16,118 bases of DNA, from NCBI GenBank assembly GCA_020025455.1, contig JAHHSC010000025.1, positions 1 through 16,118 on the forward strand, in the 5' to 3' direction. A program made the position numbers and the translations under genes. The stretch's first letter is position 1. Every line of letters begins with the position of its first letter. The notes beneath the pieces are model-generated. The model searched no databases. It saw only the letters and a program-made list of their open reading frames with translations, and was not told the origin of the DNA. This DNA is from Lawsonibacter sp. (GTDB lineage Bacteria > Bacillota > Clostridia > Oscillospirales > Oscillospiraceae). Shown one piece after another: positions 6,735-14,250 of the stretch.

Positions 6735-6741
6735 ATATCCC

Positions 6742-8448
6742 ATGTCGGAAGAGATCAAGACCCCCGCCGGCGTCAGCGGTGAGGCCGCCGAGAGCCAGAA
6801 TTTCATCCACCAGTTCATCATCGAGGACACTGCCCCCGGCGGGCAGTATGCCGGGATGCAGGTCCACACCCGTTTCCCACCCGAGCCTAACGGCTACCTC
6901 CACATCGGCCACTGCAAGGCCCTGACCATCGACTTCGGAACCGCCGAGAAGTTCGGCGGCATCTGCAACCTGCGTATGGACGACACCAACCCCACCAAGG
7001 AGGATGTGGAGTTCGTCGATGCCATCAAGGAGGACATCCACTGGCTGGGCTTCGACTGGGATGACCGCTTCTACTATGCCTCCGACTACTTCGACACCAT
7101 GTACGACTGCGCCGTAAGCCTCATCAAGAAGGGTCTGGCCTACGTCTGCGAGCTGAGCCCCGAGCAGTTCAAGGAGTACCGCGGTTCCATCGGTGTCCCC
7201 GCCCAGAGCCCCTACCGGGACCGCCCCATGGAGGAGAGCCTGGACCTCTTTGCCCGCATGAAGGCCGGCGAGTTCCCCAACGGCGCCATGACTCTGCGCG
7301 CCAAGATCGACCTGGCCAGCGGCAACTTCAATATGCGCGACCCCGTCATCTACCGCATCAACCATATGCACCATCACCGCCAGGGCGACAAGTGGTGCAT
7401 CTACCCCATGTACGACTTCGCCCACCCCATCGAGGACGCCCTGGAGCACATCACCCACTCCCTGTGCTCCCTGGAGTTTGAGGACCACCGCCCCCTCTAC
7501 AACTGGGTGGTGGAGCACTGTGACCTGCCCAGCAAGCCCCGTCAGATCGAGTTTGCCCGTCTGGGCATCGACCACACCGTTATGAGCAAGCGGAAGCTGC
7601 GCGCTCTGGTGGAGGGCGGCAAGGTCTCCGGCTGGGACGACCCCCGTATGCCCACTCTGTGCGGTCTGCGCCGCCGCGGCTACACCCCCCAGGCCATCCG
7701 CAATTTCTGCGAGCGCATCGGCGTTGCCAAGGCCGCCAGCGTGGTGGAGTACGGCTTCCTGGAGCACTGCCTGCGTGAGGATCTCAACGAGCACGCCCAG
7801 CGGGCCATGGCCGTTCTGCGCCCCGTGAAGCTGACCATCACCAACTACCCCGAGGGCCAGTCCGAGACGTTTGAGGTGGAGAACCTGCCCAACGTGCCCG
7901 AGGCCGGCACCCGCAGCGTCTCCTTCTCCCGCAACCTCTTTGTGGAGGCCGACGACTTCCTGGAGACCCCCATCCCCAAGTATAAGCGCCTCTACCCCGA
8001 AGGCCCCGAATGCCGCCTGAAGGGCGCTTACCTCATCCAGTGCACCGGCTGTGTCAAGGACGCGGAGGGCAATGTCACCGAGATTCTGGCCACCTACGAC
8101 CCCGAGAGCCGCGGCGGAAACCCCGCAGACGGCCGCAAGGTCAAGGGCGCCACGATCCACTGGGTGGATGCCGCCACCGCCGTGGAGGCTGAGGTCCGCC
8201 TGTACGACAACCTCTTCTCCGACGCCGACCCCGACGGCGGCGACAAGGACTTCATGGACTGCCTGAACGAGGACTCCCTGGAGGTGCTGGACCACTGCAA
8301 GCTGGAGGCCTCTCTGGCTTCCGCCCAGCCCGCCGACCGGTTCCAGTTCATGCGTCTGGGCTATTTCTGTGCCGACAGCAAGGACTCAAAGCCCGGTCAC
8401 CTGGTCTTTAACCGCGCCGTCAGCCTGAAGGACGGCTTTAAGAAGTAA
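6742..8448 (+). CDS. glnS: Glutaminyl-tRNA synthetase
   Basis: Charges tRNA-Gln with glutamine in the cytoplasm. The protein has 568 residues, close to E. coli GlnRS (554). Class I signatures are clear: PPEPNGYLHIGHCKA (residues 46-60, HIGH motif) and VMSKRKL (280-286, KMSKS equivalent). MDDTNPTKED and the GlnRS-type YDFAHPIEDALEHITHSLC follow the catalytic core. The C-terminal part (from about residue 350) is the two-barrel anticodon-binding domain. GlnRS rather than a second glutamyl synthetase is supported by these motifs and by the length. Many Gram-positive bacteria lack it and use GatCAB instead, but it is known in part of the Clostridia. It is probably monocistronic, with its own promoter and terminator. 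Confidence 0.97.
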   Translation: MSEEIKTPAGVSGEAAESQNFIHQFIIEDTAPGGQYAGMQVHTRFPPEPNGYLHIGHCKALTIDFGTAEKFGGICNLRMDDTNPTKEDVEFVDAIKEDIHWLGFDWDDRFYYASDYFDTMYDCAVSLIKKGLAYVCELSPEQFKEYRGSIGVPAQSPYRDRPMEESLDLFARMKAGEFPNGAMTLRAKIDLASGNFNMRDPVIYRINHMHHHRQGDKWCIYPMYDFAHPIEDALEHITHSLCSLEFEDHRPLYNWVVEHCDLPSKPRQIEFARLGIDHTVMSKRKLRALVEGGKVSGWDDPRMPTLCGLRRRGYTPQAIRNFCERIGVAKAASVVEYGFLEHCLREDLNEHAQRAMAVLRPVKLTITNYPEGQSETFEVENLPNVPEAGTRSVSFSRNLFVEADDFLETPIPKYKRLYPEGPECRLKGAYLIQCTGCVKDAEGNVTEILATYDPESRGGNPADGRKVKGATIHWVDAATAVEAEVRLYDNLFSDADPDGGDKDFMDCLNEDSLEVLDHCKLEASLASAQPADRFQFMRLGYFCADSKDSKPGHLVFNRAVSLKDGFKK

Positions 8449-8457
8449 CATACCCCT

Positions 8458-8928
8458 TCAACGCTCCCCGCGCTCCAGGCGCGGGGGCGTTTTTTCATCC
8501 GTCAGGGCATACTCCAGCCTGCTCGGCTCCTCCCCCAGCAGCAGGAGGGTCCCGGCCGCCGCCAGAGCGATGAGCGGCCCCATCCCCTTGGGCAGACGGA
8601 GCGGGAACTCCTGGCGTTCCACAATGAATCCGTCTACCGTCACCAGCTCCCGCTGGATGGCACACCACAGAAGATTCCCCCGTCTGGAGGACAGGGTCAG
8701 GCTGTCCTTTGGTCCCGCTCCGTAACTCACGGCACAGTCCGCCCGAAGGTGCCGAAAGGCGTCCCCGCACTCACCGGGCAGCAGGGCCGTGCGGCACTGA
8801 AGCGGCAGGTCCAGCTCCCGCTTCAGTGCCCCCGGTGTCACCACCAGCAGCTCTGCCCCCTGTCGGACCCAGGGGCGGACCGCCCTCCAAAGGCCCTCTC
8901 CGTCCTCTAAAATAACCACGCCCGCCAT
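8458..8928 (-). CDS. Unrecognised 156-residue protein
   Basis: I do not recognise this protein. The best start is ATG 8928, since AGGGG at 8937-8941 lies 8 bases before it; ATG 8934 is too close to that site, and the frame stays open to an ATG at 9000 with an unconvincing lysine-rich extension. The product begins with a short beta-alpha-beta-like stretch (MAGVVILEDGEGLWRAVRPW, then AELLVVTP). A second part, DCAVSYGAGPKDSLTLSS (64-81), is followed by a leucine/alanine-rich segment GPLIALAAAGTLLLLGEEP. The order SYG, substrate-like strands, then an ALAA..LLLG helix loosely resembles the end of the Mur ligase central domain, but there is no P-loop and the likeness is weak. Its stop is 9 bases from the glnS stop. 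No clear promoter was found. Confidence 0.68.
   Translation of the reverse strand: MAGVVILEDGEGLWRAVRPWVRQGAELLVVTPGALKRELDLPLQCRTALLPGECGDAFRHLRADCAVSYGAGPKDSLTLSSRRGNLLWCAIQRELVTVDGFIVERQEFPLRLPKGMGPLIALAAAGTLLLLGEEPSRLEYALTDEKTPPRLERGER
8460..8495 (+). terminator. Intrinsic terminator of glnS, inside the end of the convergent gene
   Basis: AACGC-T-CCCCGCGC (8460-8473) pairs with GCGCGGGG-GCGTT (from 8479) with one bulged T, followed by a run of six T bases (8490-8495). It begins 11 bases after the glnS stop. The same bases encode the last 12 or so codons of the minus-strand gene. Confidence 0.85.
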
Positions 8929-9004
8929 CTCCATCTCCCCTTTGGCACAGCTTTTGTTTCGGGCCGCTTTTTTATGCGTATGCGTTACCGGCCGCCCCAT
9001 TCCC

Positions 9005-9034
9005 TTGACTTCTATCCCCGATGTTTGGTAATAT
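9005..9034 (+). promoter_or_regulatory. Sigma-A type promoter of the topoisomerase genes
   Basis: TTGACT (9005-9010) and TAATAT (9029-9034) are separated by 18 bases, with a TGn extension (TGG) just before the -10 box. The expected start is near 9041, giving a leader of about 37 bases before ATG 9078. Confidence 0.7.
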
Positions 9035-9035
9035 T

Positions 9036-9060
9036 ATTTCAAGTATTATGCCATTGAAAT
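9036..9060. repeat. Inverted repeat at the topoisomerase transcription start
   Basis: ATTTCAA (9036-9042) and TTGAAAT (9054-9060) form a perfect 7-bp inverted repeat with an 11-base spacer. It spans the predicted transcription start, a position typical of repressor operators. The regulator is unknown. Confidence 0.45.
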
Positions 9061-9077
9061 GTGAGGAATATTGAACC

Positions 9078-11066
9078 ATGGCTCAGAAAAAAAACAGTTA
9101 CGGAAACCAATCCATCTCCTCTTTGAAGGGTGCGGACCGGGTGCGCAAGCGCCCCGGCGTGATCTTCGGTTCTGACGGTCTGGACGGCTGCGAGCACGCC
9201 GTCTTTGAGATTATGTCCAACGCCATCGACGAGGCCCGCGAGGGCCACGGCAATCTCATCACGGTCACCCGTTTCTCCGACCGGTCCATCCAGGTGGAGG
9301 ACCAGGGCCGCGGCTGCCCTGTGGATTGGAACGAGAAGGAGCAGAAGTATAATTGGGAGCTTGTGTTCTGCGAGCTCTACGCCGGCGGCAAATACAACAA
9401 CCAGTCCGGCGACAACTACGAATACTCCCTGGGTCTGAACGGTCTGGGTTCCTGCGCCACCCAGTACGCCAGTGAATTCTTCGACGCCACCATCTGGCGC
9501 GACGGATTTAAGTACTCCCTGCACTTTGAGAAGGGCGAGAACATCGGCGGTCTGACCAAGGAGCCAACCGACAAAGGCAAAAAGACCGGCTCGACCTTTC
9601 ACTGGAAGCCCGACCTTGATGTGTTCACTGACACCGATATCCCCGTGGAGTTCTATCTGGATGTGATGAAGCGCCAGGCCGTGGTCAATGCGGGTGTCAC
9701 CTTCCGATTCCGCAACCAGGTGGGCGCCAATCGGTTTGAAACCACCGACTTTCAGTATGATAACGGCATCCAGGACTATGTGGCCGAGCTGGCCGGCGAG
9801 GACTCCCTCACGCTCCCCGTCTTTTGGGAGGCGGAGCGCAGAGGCCGGGACCGGGAGGACAAGCCCGACTACAAGGTAAAGCTTTCTGTATCCTTCTGCT
9901 TCTCCAATAAAATTCAGGTGGTGGAGCACTACCACAACTCCTCCTGGCTGGAGCACGGCGGTTCCCCCGAGAAGGCGGTCAAGTCCGCTTTCGTCTCCGC
10001 GGTGGACGCCTATCTAAAGCAGCAGAACAAGTACAACAAAAACGAGAGCAAGGTCAGCTACGCCGACGTTCAGGACGCGCTGGTACTGGTGAGCAACAAC
10101 TTCTCCACCCAGACCTCCTACGAAAACCAGACCAAGAAGGCCATCAACAACAAGTTCATTCAGGAGGCCATGACCGACTTTTTGAAGGAAAACCTCCAGA
10201 TCTACTTCATCGAAAATCCCATGGACGCCCAGAAGATCGCCGAGCAGGTGCTCATCAACAAGCGTTCCCGCGAGAGCGCTGAGCGTCAGCGTCTGAACAT
10301 CAAGAAGAATCTGACCGGGTCCATGGACATCTCCAACCGGGTGCAGAAGTTTGTGGACTGCCGCACCAAGGACGTAGCGCGCCGCGAGCTCTACATCGTG
10401 GAGGGCGACTCGGCTATGGGCTCGGTCAAGCAGAGCCGGGACGCCGAATTCCAGGGCATTATGCCCGTTCGGGGCAAGATTCTGAACTGTCTGAAAGCCG
10501 ACTACGCCAAGATCTTCAAAAGCGACATCATCACCGATCTTCTGAAGGTGCTGGGCTGCGGTGTGGAGGTCCACGACAAGCGGGCCAAGGACATTCCCTC
10601 CTTCGACCTCAACAATCTGCGCTGGAACAAGGTGGTCATCTGTACCGATGCCGACGTGGACGGGTTCCAGATCCGCACCCTGATTTTGACCATGCTCTAC
10701 CGCCTGACCCCCACCCTCATCCAGGAGGGCCGGGTCTATATTGCCGAGTCCCCTCTCTACGAGATCACCTGCAAGGAGAAAACCTGGTTTGCCTACTCCG
10801 ACAAGGAGAAGGCCGAGATCGTGGCCTCTCTGGAGGGCAAGAAGGTGGACGTGCAGCGGTCCAAGGGCCTGGGCGAAAACGAGCCCGACATGATGTGGCT
10901 GACCACCATGAACCCCGCCACCCGCCGTCTCATCAAGGTCATGCCGGAGGACGTGGAGCGCACCGCCCAGGTTTTTGACCTGCTGCTGGGGGACGACCTG
11001 GCCGGGCGAAAGAACCACATCGCGGACAACGGCTACAAGTTCCTGGACCTGGCCGATATTTCCTGA
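9078..11066 (+). CDS. Type IIA DNA topoisomerase, B subunit (divergent ParE/GyrB-like)
   Basis: The ATPase and Toprim subunit of a type IIA topoisomerase, 662 residues. The GHKL ATPase domain has the general-base Glu44 and Mg2+-binding Asn48 in VFEIMSNAIDEAREG, and VEDQGRGCPVD. Its glycine loop reads LGLNGLG where GyrB/ParE usually have GGLHGVG, and the transducer lysine loop reads QTKKAINN instead of QTKTKLGN. The Toprim domain keeps EGDSA (Glu442) and DADVD (Asp524, 526, 528), and KGLGE follows. The usual GKLADC motif before EGDSA is replaced by VQKFVDCRTKD. All catalytic residues look intact. ATG 9078 has GAGG at 9063-9066. It is followed 24 bases later by the A subunit. It is likely a topoisomerase IV or a lineage-specific second enzyme rather than the housekeeping gyrase; the sequence cannot settle this. 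Confidence 0.92.
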   Translation: MAQKKNSYGNQSISSLKGADRVRKRPGVIFGSDGLDGCEHAVFEIMSNAIDEAREGHGNLITVTRFSDRSIQVEDQGRGCPVDWNEKEQKYNWELVFCELYAGGKYNNQSGDNYEYSLGLNGLGSCATQYASEFFDATIWRDGFKYSLHFEKGENIGGLTKEPTDKGKKTGSTFHWKPDLDVFTDTDIPVEFYLDVMKRQAVVNAGVTFRFRNQVGANRFETTDFQYDNGIQDYVAELAGEDSLTLPVFWEAERRGRDREDKPDYKVKLSVSFCFSNKIQVVEHYHNSSWLEHGGSPEKAVKSAFVSAVDAYLKQQNKYNKNESKVSYADVQDALVLVSNNFSTQTSYENQTKKAINNKFIQEAMTDFLKENLQIYFIENPMDAQKIAEQVLINKRSRESAERQRLNIKKNLTGSMDISNRVQKFVDCRTKDVARRELYIVEGDSAMGSVKQSRDAEFQGIMPVRGKILNCLKADYAKIFKSDIITDLLKVLGCGVEVHDKRAKDIPSFDLNNLRWNKVVICTDADVDGFQIRTLILTMLYRLTPTLIQEGRVYIAESPLYEITCKEKTWFAYSDKEKAEIVASLEGKKVDVQRSKGLGENEPDMMWLTTMNPATRRLIKVMPEDVERTAQVFDLLLGDDLAGRKNHIADNGYKFLDLADIS

Positions 11067-11073
11067 TACTGTT

Positions 11074-11080
11074 AAAGAGG
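11074..11080 (+). promoter_or_regulatory. Ribosome binding site fixing the A-subunit start
   Basis: AAAGAGG lies 10 bases before ATG 11091. The in-frame TTG at 11082 is only one base away from it and is not usable, so the protein starts at 11091. Confidence 0.75.
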
Positions 11081-11090
11081 TTTGATTCCA

Positions 11091-13334
11091 ATGCCAAGAA
11101 AAAAGAAAACCGATGACAAGAACGCCAAGGTGGTCAATCCCAATGTCATGGGCCTGCGGGCCGAAGTGCTGGAGCAGCCCATCACCGAGACGCTGGAGAT
11201 CAACTATATGCCCTACGCCATGTCGGTCATTGTGTCCCGCGCCATCCCGGAGATTGACGGCTTCAAGCCCTCCCACCGAAAGCTGCTGTACACCATGTAC
11301 CAGATGGGTCTGCTCAAGGGCGGGCGCACCAAGTCGGCCAACATTGTGGGCCAGACCATGAAGCTCAACCCCCACGGCGACCAGGCCATCTACGACACCA
11401 TGGTCCGTCTGTCCCGGGGCTACGGCGCCCTGCTCCACCCGTTTGTGGACTCCAAGGGCAACTTTGGTAAGGTCTACTCCCGCGACATGGCCTGGGCCGC
11501 CAGCCGTTACACCGAGGCCAAGCTGGACGCCATCTGCGGCGAACTGTTCCGGGACATTGAGCAGGACACCGTGGACTTCGTAGATAACTATGACGGCAAG
11601 GTGAAAGAGCCCACCCTGCTGCCCACCACCTTCCCCAACGTGCTGGTCAGCGCCAACAAGGGCATCGCGGTGGGCATGGCCTCCGACCTGTGCGGCTTCA
11701 ACCTGGGCGAGGTGTGCGACACCACCATCGCCTACCTGAAGGACCCCAACTGCGACCTGATGGCCACCCTGAAGGCCCCCGACCTGCCCACGGGCGGTGA
11801 GCTGCTCTATGACGAGGCCGCCCTGCGCACCATCTACGACACCGGCCGCGGCTCCTTCAAGGTCCGGGCCAAGTGGCGCTACAACAAGGCCGAGCACCTC
11901 ATCGAGATCTTTGAGATCCCCTACTCCACCACCTCCGAGGCGGTGATGGACAAGGTAGCGGAGCTTGTGAAGGCGGGCAAGGTCAAGGAGATCGCCGATA
12001 TGCGCGACGAGACCGACTTGAACGGCCTGAAGCTGACCATTGATCTCAAGCGGGGCACCGACCCGGACAAGGTCATGGCCAAGCTCTTTAAATACACCCC
12101 CCTGCTGGACAGCCAGAGCTGCAACTTCAACATCCTCATCGCCGGTATGCCCCGTGTCATGGGCGTGCGTCAGATTTTGGAGGAGTGGACCGCATGGCGC
12201 ATGGACTCCGTCCGCCGCCGCGCCTTCTTCAATATGAACAAGAAGAAGGAGAAGCTGCACCTCTTGAAGGGCCTGCAGCGCATCCTGCTGGACATCGACA
12301 AGGCCATCCGCATCATCCGGGAGACCGAGGCCGATTCGGAAGTGGTGCCCAACCTGATGATCGGCTTTGGCATCGACCAGACTCAGGCCGAGTATGTGGC
12401 GGACATCCGGCTGCGCAACATCAACAAGGAGTACATCCTCAAGCGCACCCAGGAGGTAGACGCACTGGAGGCGGAGATCGCCGATCTGGAGGATATTGTC
12501 GGCTCCCCGAAACGCATCCAGAAGATCATCGTCAGCGAGCTCCAGCGGGTGAAAAAGGAGTACGCCGTGCCGCGCCGCACGGAGATCGTCTACGACCACC
12601 AGATCACCGAGGTGCTGGAGGAGGTGGACGAGACCCCCGACTACCCCGTCCACCTGTTCTTCTCTCAGGAGGGCTACCTCAAGAAGATCACTCCCCAGTC
12701 TCTGCGTATGGCCAGCGAGCAGAAGTACAAGGAGGGCGACGGTCCCTTCCTCTACTGGGAGGCCACCAACAAGGACGAGCTGCTCATCTTCACCGACAAA
12801 CAGCAGTGCTACAAGACCCGGCTTTGTGACTTTGAGGACTCCAAGGCCAGTGTTCTGGGCGACTACCTGCCCACCAAGCTGGAGATGGAACCCGAGGAGA
12901 AGCCCCTGTGGGCCTGTATCCCCGGCGATTACAGCGGCAACCTGCTGTTCTTCTTTGATAACGGTAAGGTGGCCCGGGTGGAGCTGAGTGCCTACCAGAC
13001 CCAGACCCGTCGGAAAAAGCTCACCAGTGCCTACTCCGACAAGGCCCCCCTGGTCACCGCCATGCTGCTCCGGGAGGAACAGGAGGTGGCCCTCATCTCC
13101 ACCGAAAACCGCTGTGTGGTGTTCCACACCGCCAGCCTGAACCCCAAGACCACCCGCACCACCCAGGGCGTGAATGTAATGACCCTGAAGCCCAAGTATC
13201 GGGTGGAGAAGGCCCTGCCCCTGGACAAGACCTCCATCACAAAGCCCGCCCGCTACCGCGCCCGGGCTCTGCCCGTTGCCGGCGCTCTTTTGAAAGAAGA
13301 GGACCGGGGCGAGGAGCAGTTGTCCCTGCTGTAA
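11091..13334 (+). CDS. Type IIA DNA topoisomerase, A subunit (divergent ParC/GyrA-like)
   Basis: The DNA breakage-reunion subunit, 747 residues, nearer to E. coli ParC (752) than GyrA (875). The winged-helix domain carries YMPYAMSVIVSRAIPEIDGFKPSHRK, NPHGDQAIYDT (92-103 region) and the catalytic Arg139-Tyr140 in AASRYTEAKL. The loop before the tyrosine is two residues longer than in E. coli GyrA. A long coiled-coil arm follows (KKKEKLHLLKGLQRILLDIDKAIRIIRE, about 384-411, and ILKRTQEVDALEAEIADLEDI). The C-terminal domain is a beta-pinwheel of about four or five blades (for example GYLKKITPQSLR, GNLLFFFDNGKVARVEL). It has no GyrA box (QRRGGKG), so it is unlikely to introduce negative supercoils and fits a decatenase/relaxase role. 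At the quinolone-contact Ser of GyrA (Ser83 in E. coli) it has Gln98, while the acidic partner is kept (Asp102). Confidence 0.92.
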   Translation: MPRKKKTDDKNAKVVNPNVMGLRAEVLEQPITETLEINYMPYAMSVIVSRAIPEIDGFKPSHRKLLYTMYQMGLLKGGRTKSANIVGQTMKLNPHGDQAIYDTMVRLSRGYGALLHPFVDSKGNFGKVYSRDMAWAASRYTEAKLDAICGELFRDIEQDTVDFVDNYDGKVKEPTLLPTTFPNVLVSANKGIAVGMASDLCGFNLGEVCDTTIAYLKDPNCDLMATLKAPDLPTGGELLYDEAALRTIYDTGRGSFKVRAKWRYNKAEHLIEIFEIPYSTTSEAVMDKVAELVKAGKVKEIADMRDETDLNGLKLTIDLKRGTDPDKVMAKLFKYTPLLDSQSCNFNILIAGMPRVMGVRQILEEWTAWRMDSVRRRAFFNMNKKKEKLHLLKGLQRILLDIDKAIRIIRETEADSEVVPNLMIGFGIDQTQAEYVADIRLRNINKEYILKRTQEVDALEAEIADLEDIVGSPKRIQKIIVSELQRVKKEYAVPRRTEIVYDHQITEVLEEVDETPDYPVHLFFSQEGYLKKITPQSLRMASEQKYKEGDGPFLYWEATNKDELLIFTDKQQCYKTRLCDFEDSKASVLGDYLPTKLEMEPEEKPLWACIPGDYSGNLLFFFDNGKVARVELSAYQTQTRRKKLTSAYSDKAPLVTAMLLREEQEVALISTENRCVVFHTASLNPKTTRTTQGVNVMTLKPKYRVEKALPLDKTSITKPARYRARALPVAGALLKEEDRGEEQLSLL

Positions 13335-13363
13335 CCGTGCTATTTTGAAAGGAGCTGTCCCCA

Positions 13364-14233
13364 ATGTCCGCTAAGATCCGTGGCTATGTACGGGCCTACG
13401 CCGTCATTCTCTTCGCCTCCGTTCTGTTCGGCATCAATTTTGACTGGTTCTTTCTCCCCAACCAGATCAGCCTGGCCGGCATCACCGGTATCGGTCAGAT
13501 CCTGAATCACTGGTTCCCCGCCCTGCCCATCGGTGTGGCGGTCATCCTGCTGAATATCCCCCTGTTCTTCCTGGGCTGGAGGCTGCTGGGCGGACATATG
13601 CTGGTGTCCTCCGCAGTGGCTATGTTCCTCACCTCCATCATGGTGGATATCGTGGGCGCTCTCCACACCTTCCAGCCCATGGACCCCATGCTGGCCTCCA
13701 TTTTCGGCGGCGTGCTGCTGGGGGTGTCCATCGGTCTGGTGCTTCAGCAGAAGGCGACCACCGGCGGCACCGATCTCATCGCACGGCTGTTAAAAGTAAA
13801 ATTCTCCTGGCTGCCCATGGGCACTCTGCTGATGGTGGTGGATCTGGTGGTCATCGTTCTGGTGGCTCTGGTATTCCAAAACCTCTACAGCGCACTCTAC
13901 GGTCTCATTGCCCTATGGATCTCCTCCGTCGTCATTGACAAGGTGCTCTACGGCATGGACACCTCCAAGGTGGCATACATCATCAGCGAGCACTCCGCTC
14001 AGATCATTCCCGTCATTGGCGACAAGCTCCGCCGGGGCGTCACCATCCTCCACGGTGCCGGCTCCTACTCCGGCCAGCCCCGCGATGTGCTCATGTGCGC
14101 GTTCAAGCAGAAGCAGATTGTGGAGCTGAAGCAGACCGTCCGGGATATCGACCCGGAGGCCTTCCTCATCGTGTGTGATGCCCACGATGTGCTGGGCCAG
14201 GGCTTCCACATCAACGACCCCCACGGGGTTTAA
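13364..14233 (+). CDS. YitT family membrane protein (DUF161 and DUF2179)
   Basis: A 289-residue protein with about five or six membrane helices in residues 10-195, followed by a soluble C-terminal DUF2179 domain (about 215-275). The family motifs GINFDWFFLPNQISLAGITGIGQIL, GGTDLIARLL (134-143) and the DUF2179 signature GVTILHGAGSYSG (225-237) are present. The biochemical function of YitT proteins is not established; transport of a small solute has been proposed. ATG 13364 has AAAGGAG at 13348-13354. It begins 29 bases after the topoisomerase A subunit and 17 bases before the LUD-domain gene, so it could be in a longer transcript. Confidence 0.93.
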   Translation: MSAKIRGYVRAYAVILFASVLFGINFDWFFLPNQISLAGITGIGQILNHWFPALPIGVAVILLNIPLFFLGWRLLGGHMLVSSAVAMFLTSIMVDIVGALHTFQPMDPMLASIFGGVLLGVSIGLVLQQKATTGGTDLIARLLKVKFSWLPMGTLLMVVDLVVIVLVALVFQNLYSALYGLIALWISSVVIDKVLYGMDTSKVAYIISEHSAQIIPVIGDKLRRGVTILHGAGSYSGQPRDVLMCAFKQKQIVELKQTVRDIDPEAFLIVCDAHDVLGQGFHINDPHGV

Positions 14234-14250
14234 CGAAAGGATGCATCCGT

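Noticed and set aside
6481..6740. Possible T-box riboswitch upstream of glnS
   Set aside because: The GGAACCC..CGCG string near 6485 recalls a T-box, but the conserved UGGNACCGCG core is absent, the string lies upstream of the predicted glnS promoter, and the remaining leader (about 40-50 bases) is too short.
6679..8295. A 538-codon minus-strand open frame across glnS
   Set aside because: Same antisense effect of biased codons; repetitive V/G/L/A/H composition with no recognisable domain, and glnS explains the region.
8929..9000. N-terminal extension of the minus-strand 8458-8928 protein to an ATG at 9000
   Set aside because: The extension (about 24 residues, rich in basic and polar residues) has no usable ribosome binding site, while the internal start at 8928 has one at ideal spacing.
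10014..13364. A 1116-codon open frame on the minus strand across the topoisomerase genes
   Set aside because: It lies antisense to two clear catalytic proteins. Its composition (rich in Gly, Val, Leu, His, Gln) is what GC-biased third positions produce on the opposite strand. No ribosome binding site or family motif was seen.
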